DNA from: Acidobacteriota bacterium
GTDB taxonomy: Bacteria; Acidobacteriota; Thermoanaerobaculia; Multivoradales; Multivoraceae
Assembly: GCA_026707545.1 (NCBI GenBank)
Contig: JAPOWR010000001.1
Coordinates: 2,757,778-2,821,777 of the forward strand
Direction: 5' to 3'
Length of the DNA: 64,000 bases
Both the position numbers and the translations under genes were made by a program. This document shows, piece by piece, positions 1 to 10,314 of this stretch (positions within the stretch are counted from its first letter, which is position 1; the number at the start of each line of letters is the position of its first letter). Under the pieces are notes generated by a model. The model worked only from the letters and a program-made list of their open reading frames with translations. It searched no databases and was not told the DNA's origin.

Positions 1-1838
1 ACCAGGTGCGCGACGCCGAGGCTCTTCGCGTCCAGCGCACCGCGACCCCAGATCCGCCCCTGGTGCACTTCACCGCCGAACGGCGGCCGGCTCCAGCCCT
101 CCCCCGCGGGCACGACATCGAGGTGGTGCAGTAGAACGAGACTTCGACCGGCCGCGTCGATCGCGTTGGCCGGCAACCGTGCATGGAGGTTCGCTCGTCC
201 ATCCGGGCTCACCAGCATCCGGACTTCGATCTCTCCTCCCGGATCGCCCCGCTCGATCAGCGCAGCGAGATACTCGGCGGCCAGCCGCTCGCCGCCGGGC
301 GGGTTGCTCGTATCGAAGGAAATGTAGCGCCCCAGCCAACCCACTGGGTCGTCCGGTGCCGGCAGGTTCGCGACCAGGGCGGCGGGGTCGGCCGGCGGCG
401 GGGCCGCATCGAGCAGATCGCCTACGACCTGGGCGTACAACTCCACACCTTCGACGAAGGCGGGCAGTGCGATCTTCTCGTTCGGACCCGCCACGGTCAT
501 CGTGTCGGCGGAGACGAGCCGGAACGGAGTGAAGCCGTAGGAGGCGATGCCCTCGTTGCGGAAGAACCGGGAGTCGTTGGCATAGCGGGCAAGCAGGTAG
601 GGACCGACGCGGTCCGGCTCGACGCCGGTCCGCCAGCGCAGCGAGTCGATCAACTGAACGTAAGCCGGGTGGTCGAGGGGACTTCCCCGCACCGCACCCT
701 GGCGCTCGTGGAGCCTGATGTCGATTCCGTCGAGGAGACGGTCCGGGAGGAGTTCGGCGGCCGCCGCGTCGGCATCGAGCCCGGGCAGTACGTGGAGCAC
801 GATCCGCAGCCGGAAGCCGCCGGCCGCCGACGGCTCGACGGCGAACGGGTGCGCCTCGTTGCGGAACAGGGCCTTGAGCAGAGCCGGCAGACGCTCGAAC
901 AGCCCCGGCTCGCTCAGGACGCGCTCGGGCTCGGCCAGCGCGGCCCGGTAGTCCGGATGAAGACGCGACGGTGCGTAGGCGGCGGCGAACGCCTTCACCT
1001 CCGGCACCAGGGCGGTCGGCGGCGCTGAGCGGAGCGCCTCGAACAGCGCCGCTCGGAGCTCTTCCAGCCGCTCCGCCGACCCACTGGTCGCCGTCACTTC
1101 GAGGAACTGCTTCTGCGCGAACGACGTGCCCCAGTACTTGACCTCACCGACGGAGGGCGCCTCCAGCACCCCACCCTCGGTGAGCACGGCCCAGAACCGG
1201 CGGGTCAGTTCCGGCCGGTTGGCCAGGATGTGGCGCGTACCCGGTTCGCTCCCGGTCTCCTCGCTGCTGGTCGCGAGGAAGATCAGCGAGCGCCGCGGAC
1301 GTCGGCCCGTCTCGTCCATCCGCTCCTTCGCCGCCAGCACCGCGGCGAGCTGGGCAACGGTGACGCTCTTCATGTCGAAAACGCCCCGGCCGATGATCCA
1401 CGGCGGATCGAGCCGCGCCTCGAAGGGAGGCACGACCCAGTCCTCCGGACGGCGTATCGGATCGACATCGAGGTGGTTGTGAAGGACCAGCGCCTCCTCG
1501 CTCTCGCCCTCGAGGATTGCCCACAGGTTCGCCTTGGCGCCCGGGTGCTCCTCGATCTCGACCGTGAGGCCGGCATCTTCCAGGATCCTGGCCAGGTACC
1601 GGGCGGCGTCGATCTCCCGGCCCTTATCCGGCGTCGTGTCGATCCGGACCAGGGCCTGAAGCCGCCGGACATCCTCGTTCGCCTCGTAGTCGACTTCCGA
1701 CCAGGCCGTACCTGTGACCGGCGCCGGGGCGCACTGCCGCAACAGGACGCCAACAACCACCACAACGAGCAAGGTTCCGTAGAGCGCGATGCGGGACGCC
1801 ACGGGGTGGCGCGCGTGCAGTTTCGCGCTACTCGACAT
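1..1838 (-). CDS. Tandem M20-family metallopeptidase (two M20 domains, 3' end cut)
   Basis: Zinc peptidase of the M20 (carboxypeptidase/PM20D1-like) family, probably membrane-anchored and periplasmic: residues 17-34 are a hydrophobic helix after a basic N-terminus. The first M20 domain (about residues 50-490) shows the metal-binding HLD at 122-124, the bridging Asp155 in GRGVFDMKS and the catalytic Glu pair at 193-194. The frame then continues without a stop into a second M20 domain from about residue 497, with HLD at 572-574 and GRGALDAKS with Asp603 just before the window edge. I translated the frame codon by codon between the domains and found no stop. A usual M20 protein is 400-500 residues; this one exceeds 612 before being cut. 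The ATG at 1838 precedes the membrane segment. The substrate is unknown. Confidence 0.85.
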   Translation of the reverse strand, partial: MSSSAKLHARHPVASRIALYGTLLVVVVVGVLLRQCAPAPVTGTAWSEVDYEANEDVRRLQALVRIDTTPDKGREIDAARYLARILEDAGLTVEIEEHPGAKANLWAILEGESEEALVLHNHLDVDPIRRPEDWVVPPFEARLDPPWIIGRGVFDMKSVTVAQLAAVLAAKERMDETGRRPRRSLIFLATSSEETGSEPGTRHILANRPELTRRFWAVLTEGGVLEAPSVGEVKYWGTSFAQKQFLEVTATSGSAERLEELRAALFEALRSAPPTALVPEVKAFAAAYAPSRLHPDYRAALAEPERVLSEPGLFERLPALLKALFRNEAHPFAVEPSAAGGFRLRIVLHVLPGLDADAAAAELLPDRLLDGIDIRLHERQGAVRGSPLDHPAYVQLIDSLRWRTGVEPDRVGPYLLARYANDSRFFRNEGIASYGFTPFRLVSADTMTVAGPNEKIALPAFVEGVELYAQVVGDLLDAAPPPADPAALVANLPAPDDPVGWLGRYISFDTSNPPGGERLAAEYLAALIERGDPGGEIEVRMLVSPDGRANLHARLPANAIDAAGRSLVLLHHLDVVPAGEGWSRPPFGGEVHQGRIWGRGALDAKSLGVAHL

Positions 1839-1922
1839 CAATGGGATCAGCTTAACGGTTCCACAGTGAACCGCACTCACGGCGGCCCCTTGTCCTGTAC
1901 GGCCGAGAAGCTGCTACCGTCC

Positions 1923-2993
1923 ATGCCGCCTCCCGTGCCGGTCTCCCGCCACCGTCCGAGCGCCGCCGACCCGACAAAGCCGTTCCGCGGCATCGGGAGA
2001 GGTCTTCTCATCCTCCTCCTGCTCGGCGTCGTGACCTTCGCAGCGCTTGGATTCGTCGGCGATTTCGACCAAATCCGCGATCTCATCGGGGGCTTCGACG
2101 GCGGCGTGCTGACCCTTGTGCTGCTTCTGTCCGCGGTCAACTACGGTCTCCGCTTCATCCGCTGGCAGGTCTACCTCCATCGCCTCGATGTCCGACTCCC
2201 CATCGGTCGGAGCCTGGCGATCTTCCTCACCGGCTTCCTTTTGGCGGTGACGCCGGGCAAGGCGGGCGAACTGGCGAAGGCATGGATGGCGCGCGAGTTC
2301 GGCGCGTATCGGGCCCGCCCCGTCGTCGCCGTCGTCGTCACCGAACGGCTCCTCGACGTCATCGCGGTCCTGCTGCTGCTGGCGTCCTCGGTCGTGGTCT
2401 TCACCGGACAACGATCGTTCACCGCGACGATCGTTCTCGTGGCGGCCGCCGCAGTGATCGCCCTGGTCTACCGACCCCTCACGGACCGCCTCATGCCGAT
2501 GCTGGCGAAGACACGCCTGGGCGCGGGACGCGCGGCGATGCTGGTCGACATCCACCAGGCGTTCAACCGCCTCGTCGAACCACGGATGCTCCTCGTCGGC
2601 CTGGCGCTCTCCACGACCGCCTGGGCGGCCGAGGGAATCGGTTGCGCGCTGGTCGTCCGGCACTACGAACCTGCGGTCCCGATGCTCGCTTCGGTGTTCG
2701 ACTACGCCGCTTCCAGCATCGCCGGCGCCGCCTCCATGCTCCCCGGAGGTCTGCTCGCCACCGAGGGGTCCCTGGTCCTGTTACTGGAGCGTCAGGGAGT
2801 CGCTCTCGACGCCGCCATGGCGTCGACCGTCATCGTCCGCGCGGCGACTCTCTGGTTCGCCGTCATCGTGGGCCTGCTGTCGCTTCCCTGGGTACTGGTG
2901 CTACTCCGCCGGGCCACTGACGTAAACGATCACGAGCACAGTGAGGCTGTAGAGCCCGATATTGACCAGGAACGGGACGTCGAACAGCAGTAG
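1923..2993 (+). CDS. Flippase-like integral membrane protein (UPF0104/LPG_synthase_TM family)
   Basis: About 356 residues with some eight hydrophobic helices, matching the lysylphosphatidylglycerol-synthase transmembrane (AglD/UPF0104) family. Features seen are the early loop FIRWQVYL, the TPGKAGELAKAWM motif near residue 120 that typifies the family, and a VTERLLDVIAVL helix. Members are thought to move lipid-linked sugars or phospholipids across the inner membrane; the substrate here is not visible. The ATG at 1923 leaves a short basic tail before the first helix; the frame is open further upstream but that part is antisense to the M20 gene and unrelated to the family. The last 31 codons overlap the convergent UbiA gene by 93 bp. 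That neighbour works on polyprenyl phosphates, so a shared role in envelope glycolipid assembly is plausible. Confidence 0.75.
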   Translation: MPPPVPVSRHRPSAADPTKPFRGIGRGLLILLLLGVVTFAALGFVGDFDQIRDLIGGFDGGVLTLVLLLSAVNYGLRFIRWQVYLHRLDVRLPIGRSLAIFLTGFLLAVTPGKAGELAKAWMAREFGAYRARPVVAVVVTERLLDVIAVLLLLASSVVVFTGQRSFTATIVLVAAAAVIALVYRPLTDRLMPMLAKTRLGAGRAAMLVDIHQAFNRLVEPRMLLVGLALSTTAWAAEGIGCALVVRHYEPAVPMLASVFDYAASSIAGAASMLPGGLLATEGSLVLLLERQGVALDAAMASTVIVRAATLWFAVIVGLLSLPWVLVLLRRATDVNDHEHSEAVEPDIDQERDVEQQ

Positions 2994-3791
2994 CTCGGTC
3001 GGATTGCGCTGCTTCGGGTTCTCCGCCTGGTGGATGAGGTATAGGTACCGAAAGATGCCGAACAGCACGAAGGGAACCGTCCAGACCAGGCTGTAGGCAC
3101 CGAAGCGGGCAACCGTGTCGTCCGCCGTCGTGTAGAGGGCGTAGGACAGCAGCGTCGACGCGGTCACGACGCTCATCATCTGATCGAGGAACGTCGGGCT
3201 GTAGTGCGTCAGGACCGCCCGCTGCTCTCCGGCCTCGCCGGGGAGCAGTACGAGCTCGTGCCGTCGCTTCGAGAAGCCCAGGAACAGCGCCAGGAAAACG
3301 GTACAGAGCAGCAACCAGGCCGACACCGTGGCCCCGACCGCCGAGGCCCCGGCCAGTACCCGGATCACGTAGCCGCTCGACAGGACCATCACGTCGACGA
3401 TCACGATCTCTTTCAGCCACAAGGTGTACAGGAGATTGACCGCCAGGTAGGTGGCAACGAGCAACGTCGTCTGGCCGTTCAGGGTCCACGCCGTGCCCCC
3501 GGCGAGCAGCGCCAGAATCGAGCAGGCCACCGACGCGGGCACCGCGCCCACCGCCCCGGAAGCCACCGGCCGAAGCCTCTTCGTGGGATGCCGCCGGTCG
3601 CGTTCGCGGTCCACCAGGTCATTGAACAGATACACGGCGCTTGCGGCGGCGCAGAAAGCCAGCGCCGCGACCACTGAGGCGGCGACCGTTTCCGGTTCCG
3701 TGAGGCCTCCCGCGAACGTCGCCGGAGCGAGAACGAACACGTTCTTGCTCCACTGGGCGGGGCGAAGCGATCTGAAGAGCGGCGTGAACAC
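2901..3791 (-). CDS. UbiA-family prenyltransferase, decaprenyl-phosphate phosphoribosyltransferase-like
   Basis: Polytopic UbiA-superfamily enzyme of 296 residues. The N-terminus has the RPAQWSKNVFVLAP pattern typical of the decaprenyl-phosphate phosphoribosyltransferase (DPPR synthase) branch. The first Asp-rich motif is NDLVDRERD near residue 57, followed by HPTKRLRPVASG. The second is LKEIVIVDVMVLSSGYVIR. In mycobacteria this branch transfers phosphoribose to decaprenyl phosphate, the first step toward decaprenyl-phosphoryl-arabinose; similar proteins of unproven function are widespread. About nine membrane helices are apparent. The gene converges on, and overlaps by 93 bp, the flippase-like gene. 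The exact acceptor and donor are inferred from family membership only. Confidence 0.75.
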   Translation of the reverse strand: MFTPLFRSLRPAQWSKNVFVLAPATFAGGLTEPETVAASVVAALAFCAAASAVYLFNDLVDRERDRRHPTKRLRPVASGAVGAVPASVACSILALLAGGTAWTLNGQTTLLVATYLAVNLLYTLWLKEIVIVDVMVLSSGYVIRVLAGASAVGATVSAWLLLCTVFLALFLGFSKRRHELVLLPGEAGEQRAVLTHYSPTFLDQMMSVVTASTLLSYALYTTADDTVARFGAYSLVWTVPFVLFGIFRYLYLIHQAENPKQRNPTELLLFDVPFLVNIGLYSLTVLVIVYVSGPAE

Positions 3792-3827
3792 GGGTCGAAG
3801 TGGTTGGAGCCTTGGGGCTCCCAGGCG

Positions 3828-5138
3828 CTACGTCCTGGTGGGCACCGGGATTCCGTACTCCCGGAGCGTCCCCTCCAGGGTCGGACGGCCCAGCCTGATC
3901 CGATTGTCCGTCAGCAGGTAGCAGAACAGGAAGCCGCCCCCCAGCATCAGGATGCCCACCAGGAAGCAGTACATGACGGCCCGGTCCGGATAGACGTCCT
4001 TCAGGTAGCCCAGATACACCGGACCGACGATTCCGGCCGCCGCCCAAGCAGTGAGCACGGCACCGTAGATCGCCGACATCTTCTTCGGTCCGAACACGTC
4101 GAGCACGAAGGGTGGCATAGTAGCGAAACCACCTCCGAAACAGAGCAGGACGTAGCAGACCAGCGCTGAGAAGACCCAAGGGTTGGTTTCCGTCATCAGC
4201 ACGCCGAAGACGACCATCTGACTCGCGTGCAGAATGCGGAACACCTTCACCCGACCGATGCGGTCAGAGAGCAGGCCCCAGAACAGCCGCCCGACACCGT
4301 TGCACAGCGAGCTGATCGCGATGAGAGTGGCGCCGTACTCGGCGAGCGTCGCCGGCTCCAGAGACGGATCGGAAAGCCCCCACACCTCCTGCAACAGCTC
4401 CGATTGGAAGCTGATGACCGTGATCCCGGCCGCGATGTTGAAGAAGAAGACGACCCACATGACCACGAACTGCTGGGAGCTGAGGTAGGACTTGATGGCC
4501 GGTGAATCGTCCGGGGCCGCATCCCCACCGGACGGCGCCGCGGCAGCGGACGGCGCCGCCGGCGGCGGCGGATCGCTCAGCAACAGACTGCAGGGGATCA
4601 GCAGGCAGGCGAAGATGATGCCCAGCCACAGGAAGACCTGTGCCAGGTCATCTCCGGTGCGTACGACCAGCAGGGGCGCCAGGCCCTTGCTGAGCAGGAA
4701 CGCCCCGACGCCGAAGCCCATCACGACGATTCCGGTGACCAGCCCCTTGTGGTCCGGAAACCACTTCGCCACCGTCGCCACCGGGGTGACGTAACCCAGA
4801 CCGATGCCGGCGCCGCCGATCACCCCGTAGCCCACGTAGAAGAGCGGCAGGAGGTCCAGAGTCAGGGCACCGGCGGCGATCACGTAACCGGCCGAGAACA
4901 TCACGCTGCCGATCAGGGCCAGCTTGCGCGGACCCATCCGCGGCAGAACCTGCCCGGCCCACGCCGCTGAGACGCCGAGCGAGAAGATCGTGATGCTGAA
5001 GGCCCAGGCCGTTTGCGAGAAGGTCCATCCCACCTGCCGGACGAGCATCGTCTGGAAGAAGCTCCACGCGTAGACCGTGCCGAAGCACAACTGCAGCGTC
5101 GTGCACAGCAGCGCGATGACGGTTCTCGGGACTCGCAT
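3828..5138 (-). CDS. MFS transporter, oxalate/formate antiporter (OFA) family
   Basis: 436-residue, 12-helix carrier of the OFA branch of the major facilitator superfamily. The N-terminal half carries the branch signature around GLGYVTPVATVAKWFPDHKG and GIVVMGFGVGAF, and the second half repeats it around GNGVGRLFWGLLSDRIGR. OFA proteins exchange or take up small carboxylates such as oxalate, formate, pyruvate or lactate. The ATG at 5138 places the first helix directly after five residues; codons further upstream are open but fall in the preceding gene. It starts 10 bp after the sensor gene stops and is the last gene of a three-gene operon with a periplasmic binding protein, suggesting ligand sensing coupled to carboxylate uptake. 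The substrate is not determinable from sequence. Confidence 0.85.
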   Translation of the reverse strand: MRVPRTVIALLCTTLQLCFGTVYAWSFFQTMLVRQVGWTFSQTAWAFSITIFSLGVSAAWAGQVLPRMGPRKLALIGSVMFSAGYVIAAGALTLDLLPLFYVGYGVIGGAGIGLGYVTPVATVAKWFPDHKGLVTGIVVMGFGVGAFLLSKGLAPLLVVRTGDDLAQVFLWLGIIFACLLIPCSLLLSDPPPPAAPSAAAAPSGGDAAPDDSPAIKSYLSSQQFVVMWVVFFFNIAAGITVISFQSELLQEVWGLSDPSLEPATLAEYGATLIAISSLCNGVGRLFWGLLSDRIGRVKVFRILHASQMVVFGVLMTETNPWVFSALVCYVLLCFGGGFATMPPFVLDVFGPKKMSAIYGAVLTAWAAAGIVGPVYLGYLKDVYPDRAVMYCFLVGILMLGGGFLFCYLLTDNRIRLGRPTLEGTLREYGIPVPTRT

Positions 5139-5148
5139 GCCCGTCGTC

Positions 5149-5898
5149 CTACTCCGGTGCGGAGACGCCTTCAGCCGCGGGCGGCGTGCCGCTCCGTGTA
5201 CCGCGCCGCGCAACGTGAAGAAACAGGCGCGCCATGTCTCCCACCTCATCCTCCCGCACGAGAATGTCGCGCTCGGCAAGATCTTCCGTTTCGCCGTCCC
5301 TGGCCAGGTCCACCGCATAGGCCAGCAGATCGGCCAGGGGTTTCGCGGCCAGATTGACGAACCAGATCGAGGCCAGCACGCCGAGCACGAGGATGACGCA
5401 GATCAGGTAGACCTGCTGTCCGATCGCCCTCTGGATCTTGAGCGCCACGACATCCAGGTCCATGCCCACGTGGACCGTGCCAGCGACGCCCGCCAGGATC
5501 GGGCTGCCGACCTCGATGAAGTCTCCCATCCCGGGAAGACTCCGTTCGACCAGCTCCGTGCTGGCGTGGTCACTCTGGAGAATCTCTTCCGGGATGCCAG
5601 GCACGAAGGTATGGGCCAGGAACTCGCCCGTCTCGCTGGTGATGTAGATGTACCTGATGCCCTGGATCTCGAGAAACTGATCGACCAGCGACTGCAGAGT
5701 GGCGAGATTCTGGTTCAGGAGGATGCCGGCGCTCGAGTCCGCGATCGTCTTGGCGATGTTCTGGGTGTTGATCTCGTACTCCGCCGACAACTGGGTGTCG
5801 ACGGTGTAGATACAAAGAATGGACGTGGACAGGACGATCAGGCCGAAGACGGCGAAGATGCCGAACCTCGTCTTCTGGAACAGCCTGCGGATCTTCAT
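5149..5898 (-). CDS. Membrane sensor with periplasmic domain and HAMP, no output domain
   Basis: 249-residue protein beginning MKIRRLFQKTRFG, with one helix at about residues 12-32, a periplasmic domain of some 125 residues, and a second helix at about 165-188. A C-terminal HAMP-like segment follows, including KPLADLLAY and REDEVGDMARLF. The periplasmic stretch around RYIYITSETGEFLAHTF resembles PAS/CACHE-type ligand domains. After HAMP the protein simply ends: no histidine kinase, cyclase or methyl-accepting domain follows and the next gene starts 10 bp on. The start codon is one base after the TGA of the binding-protein gene (TGA-G-ATG), so the two are probably translationally coupled. The likely role is to receive the loaded binding protein and pass a signal to a separate partner, but this is inference. 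Confidence 0.7.
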   Translation of the reverse strand: MKIRRLFQKTRFGIFAVFGLIVLSTSILCIYTVDTQLSAEYEINTQNIAKTIADSSAGILLNQNLATLQSLVDQFLEIQGIRYIYITSETGEFLAHTFVPGIPEEILQSDHASTELVERSLPGMGDFIEVGSPILAGVAGTVHVGMDLDVVALKIQRAIGQQVYLICVILVLGVLASIWFVNLAAKPLADLLAYAVDLARDGETEDLAERDILVREDEVGDMARLFLHVARRGTRSGTPPAAEGVSAPE

Positions 5899-5899
5899 C

Positions 5900-7267
5900 T
5901 CACGCGAACCTGGCTCCCCAGTCGTCCAGCGGCACGAATCGGCCGTCTTCCACGACAGTGTGGTACACCATCTGGAGCCCCTGGCGCCGGTCGGCACCGA
6001 ACGAGACCTTCTCGCTGATCCCGAGGTCGAAGTCGCGAACCGAGAACACGGCTTCCTCCAGTCCTGCCCGGTCAGGGTTCGGCCCGAGCCGCCGGAGGAT
6101 CTCCGCGAGCAGCTTGGCGTTGAGGAATCCCTCGAGACTGCCGAAGCTGTGCGCGAAGGGCGCGTATTCCTCCTGGATCAGCTCCTGCGGGACCTGGGGG
6201 TCGTACTGGGCCATCAGCTCGCGGTACTCCCTGACCGCCGGAATCGACGTGTCCTCGTAGCTGGGGACAACCTGGGAGTTGATCAGTAGCCGCGTGTACC
6301 TGTCGGCGTCGTCGCGGCCCTCCGTCAGGAGCTTGAGGAGATTCTCGCTGCCCACGAAGGACAGGTTGGCGATCGGAACGTTCAGCCCGAGATCGACCGC
6401 GTCGCGGGCGAACGCGGCGCACGCCGCGTAGGCTCCGATACAGATCACCGCATCCGGCGAGACGCCCTGCAGGATCTCCACCTGCTTGCGCATGCTGCCG
6501 GTGAACTTCTCCCCGCGGCTGTACGTCGCTTCACCGGCGAGCTTCTCGCCGTGCTTGTCCAGGGCCGCACGGACTCCTGCCCAGCCGCTGCGACCATAGG
6601 CGTCGATCTGGTAGAAGACCGCGATCCGCCGCTTGCCGATGCGCACCAGGTTGTCGACGAGGCCGGCCGTTTCCTGGTTGTAGGAAGCCCGCAGGTTGAA
6701 GGCGAAGTCGCCGTAGGGCGGCTCACGTTGCGGCTGAGCGCCGGTGAACGGGAAGAACAGGAAGATGCTCTCGTTCTGGAACTTCTTGAGAATCGGCAAC
6801 ACGCGAGTCACGGTCGGCGTTCCCACATAACCGAACAGCAGGAACACCTTGTCCTCCAGCATGAGCCTCATCGTGTTCTGGACGCACGGGTCGGGCTGAT
6901 ACCCGTCGTCGTACAGCTTCATGCTGATCCGGCGGCCCTCGATGCCGCCGTTGTCGTTCACGTGGTTGAAGTAGGCGGTGGCGCCGCGGTACAGCTCCGC
7001 GCCAAGGCCCCTCGACGGGCCCGAAAACGCGGCGGACACGCCGAGGACGATCTCACTGTCGGTCGCACCCCCACCCTCCGTCCGGTCCGAAGCCTCGGTG
7101 CCTTCGTCGTCCGATTCCTGTCCGCGCCCGGCGCCAAGGGACGACGCCGAAAAGGGAGCCACTAGCAACGCCGCCAAACCACCCCGCATGAGTGACTTCC
7201 TGGTTACCAGCGGCCCCCAGTTCTCGCCCCTGCCGCCGTCGTGTCCGAGACTCCTGTCGATGTTCAT
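5900..7267 (-). CDS. Periplasmic substrate-binding protein, Leu/Ile/Val-type (Peripla_BP_6)
   Basis: 455-residue type I periplasmic binding protein. A secretion signal centred on LMRGGLAALLVAPFSAS precedes a low-complexity acidic linker, then the mature fold begins at EIVLGVSAAFSGPSRGLGAE, the usual opening of branched-chain amino-acid/amide binding proteins. The segment YFNHVNDNGGIEGRRI and the hinge around LFGYVGTPT also fit. Such proteins normally serve ABC importers, but no permease or ATPase gene is nearby; the partner genes are an output-less HAMP sensor and an MFS carrier. A strong Shine-Dalgarno (GGGAGGAG) sits 5 bases before the ATG at 7267, which supports this start over the internal ATG at 7189. 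The ligand is unknown. Confidence 0.85.
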   Translation of the reverse strand: MNIDRSLGHDGGRGENWGPLVTRKSLMRGGLAALLVAPFSASSLGAGRGQESDDEGTEASDRTEGGGATDSEIVLGVSAAFSGPSRGLGAELYRGATAYFNHVNDNGGIEGRRISMKLYDDGYQPDPCVQNTMRLMLEDKVFLLFGYVGTPTVTRVLPILKKFQNESIFLFFPFTGAQPQREPPYGDFAFNLRASYNQETAGLVDNLVRIGKRRIAVFYQIDAYGRSGWAGVRAALDKHGEKLAGEATYSRGEKFTGSMRKQVEILQGVSPDAVICIGAYAACAAFARDAVDLGLNVPIANLSFVGSENLLKLLTEGRDDADRYTRLLINSQVVPSYEDTSIPAVREYRELMAQYDPQVPQELIQEEYAPFAHSFGSLEGFLNAKLLAEILRRLGPNPDRAGLEEAVFSVRDFDLGISEKVSFGADRRQGLQMVYHTVVEDGRFVPLDDWGARFA

Positions 7268-7353
7268 CGTCTCTCCTCCCGAATGGAGAGAAGACTATAA
7301 CTCCCATGTGTCGTAGGGCTTTCGGTCCTCCGGCGGCTTTCGGGGCTAGCGCC

Positions 7354-7451
7354 CCGAAACCCCTCGCAACTCGGTGTTTCGGCCCATCCCGTCCTCTCCC
7401 ACGGGCTTGCGCCTCGACTCACACGTAGCGTTCTACGGCGCAAGCCCCTAG
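7354..7451 (+). repeat. Diverged ~100-bp repeat, copy A (upstream of biotin carboxylase)
   Basis: The intergenic block resembles 9524-9626 in the same orientation. Shared parts are a left segment around TCGCAACTCGGTGTTTCGG and a right segment around GCGTTCTACGGCGCAAG, with a poorly conserved middle. Within this copy GGGCTTGCGCC (about 7403) and GGCGCAAGCCC (about 7437) form an inverted repeat ending at CCTAGG, so it can fold as a long hairpin. The two copies bracket the carboxylase gene pair. The assignment rests on by-eye alignment of two copies only. Confidence 0.5.
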
Positions 7452-7466
7452 GATTTGACCCTTGGC

Positions 7467-9001
<1,535 letters not shown>

Positions 9002-9011
<10 letters not shown>

Positions 9012-9520
9012 TCGTCTCCAGCGCGGAGCGGGAAGTCGCCGTCGAAGCCCAGGCTCGGGAGAACGGCGACTGGACCATCGCCATCGACGGTCGCGAGTAC
9101 CGGGTCGACGCGGCAACCGTCGGCCGGCCGGACGTGCTGAGTGTCATCGTCGACGGGCGGCAGACCACGGCGAGCGTCCGCGCGCTCGGCGAGGGTGTCT
9201 ACGTCGTCAACGGGGCTGAACTGCGCGTGATCGACCCCCGGTCACGGGGCCTGGCGACCGCTGCACAGCAGGCCGAGGACGGCGCGTTCGAGGCCACTGC
9301 GTACATGCCCGGTCGCGTGACGGCGGTGCTCGCCGCCGAAGGCGAGGACGTCGCCGCGGGTCAGGGCGTCCTCGTGCTCGAAGCGATGAAGATGGAGAAC
9401 GAAATCCAGTCGGAGATCGACGGCCGCCTCGAAAAGCTCCTGGTCGAAGTCGGTCAAACCGTCGACGGGGGCGATCCGCTGTTCGTGGTCAGCCCGACCG
9501 ACGGGGCCACCGCAGACTAG
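9002..9520 (+). CDS. Biotin carboxyl carrier protein of acyl-CoA carboxylase
   Basis: 172-residue protein with a C-terminal biotinyl domain of about 70 residues carrying the biotinylation site EAMKMENE (the second Met-flanked Lys is the biotin acceptor). The fold starts at about residue 100 (AYMPGRVTAVLAAEGEDV). The preceding 95 residues form a beta-rich segment resembling the linker that connects biotin carboxylase and biotinyl domains in single-chain subunits, here encoded separately. The start is a GTG at 9002 lying inside the end of the carboxylase gene, with a Shine-Dalgarno GGAGGGG seven bases upstream; translation is probably coupled. The open frame extends far upstream, but that part is a shadow of the carboxylase gene. 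Confidence 0.85.
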
Positions 9521-9523
9521 AGC

Positions 9524-9626
9524 CGCCAAACCCGTCGCAGACTCCGTGTTTGGCCCCAGCCCCCACCTTGCCAGGACGCAGCGTCGCAGAACTCGCTTCG
9601 CGGCGTTCTGCGGCGCAGCCTCCTAG
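9524..9626 (+). repeat. Diverged ~100-bp repeat, copy B (downstream of biotin carrier)
   Basis: Counterpart of 7354-7451 in the same orientation, with matching left (TCGCAGACTCCGTGTTTGG) and right (GCGTTCTGCGGCGCAG, then CCTAG) parts. It lies between the convergent carrier gene and DtxR-type regulator gene. The right part contains a potential stem, CGCAGAAC pairing with GTTCTGCG, so it could also act as a transcription terminator. No coding potential is apparent. Confidence 0.5.
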
Positions 9627-9633
9627 CGTCGCT

Positions 9634-10314
9634 TCACGGCGCCTCCCGCACCAGGACCTTGGACGCCGCCGGAAAGCCCAGGCTGAGTTGTCGGGACCCC
9701 GCAACCACGGCGACGCTGCCCGCGGTCTCGTCCCGCGCAGCGACCTCGACCGACTTGCCCGGCGCCAGACCCTCACGCTCGGCGAAGCGCAGGAACTCGG
9801 CGTCCTGATCGGTGACCCGCACTACCTCGACGGTGCAGTTCAGCGGGCACTTCAGAAGGCTGGGATGATCCACAACCTCGATGTGGCCGTCCGCGCTGGG
9901 GATCGGGTCGCCGTGCGGGTCGACCGCCGGGCGGCCCAGCATCTCGTCCATCCGTTCGATCATCCGCTCCGAAACCGCGTGTTCCAGCAATTCGGCCTCG
10001 GAGTGGACCTCGCTCCAGTCGAATCCCATCACGCTGACCAGGAACAGCTCGACCAGCCGATGCCGCCTCAGTACATGCGCCGCAAGTTTGCGGCCCGCGG
10101 GCTCCAGCCGCACACCGCTGTAGGGCTCGTAGGCGATCAGACCCGACTCGGCCAGTGTCTTCATCATCGCAGTAACCGAGGCCGGCGCCACCTCGAGCAG
10201 GGCCGCGATGCGACCCATGGGCACGAGGTCCCTACCGGCCTGCCGCGCCTCCTGCTCGGCCCGGAAGATGCACTTCAGGTAGTCCTCGACGGTGCTGCTG
10301 GCGCGCATGGTCAT
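9634..10314 (-). CDS. Metal-dependent transcriptional regulator, DtxR/MntR family
   Basis: 226-residue iron- or manganese-responsive repressor. The N-terminal winged helix-turn-helix covers about residues 8-75 (MGRIAALLEVAPASVTAMMK, then YSGVRLEPAG). The dimerisation and metal-binding domain follows, with HRLVELFLV, a Glu/His-rich EVHSEAELLEHAVSE and HPSLLKCPLN. A C-terminal FeoA/SH3-like domain occupies about 155-222. The ATG at 10314 overlaps the TGA of the isopentenyl phosphate kinase gene as ATGA, so this is the last gene of the mevalonate operon by arrangement; a second ATG two codons in is equally usable. Whether it regulates the operon or its own metal regulon is not shown by the sequence. 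Confidence 0.85.
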   Translation of the reverse strand: MTMRASSTVEDYLKCIFRAEQEARQAGRDLVPMGRIAALLEVAPASVTAMMKTLAESGLIAYEPYSGVRLEPAGRKLAAHVLRRHRLVELFLVSVMGFDWSEVHSEAELLEHAVSERMIERMDEMLGRPAVDPHGDPIPSADGHIEVVDHPSLLKCPLNCTVEVVRVTDQDAEFLRFAEREGLAPGKSVEVAARDETAGSVAVVAGSRQLSLGFPAASKVLVREAP

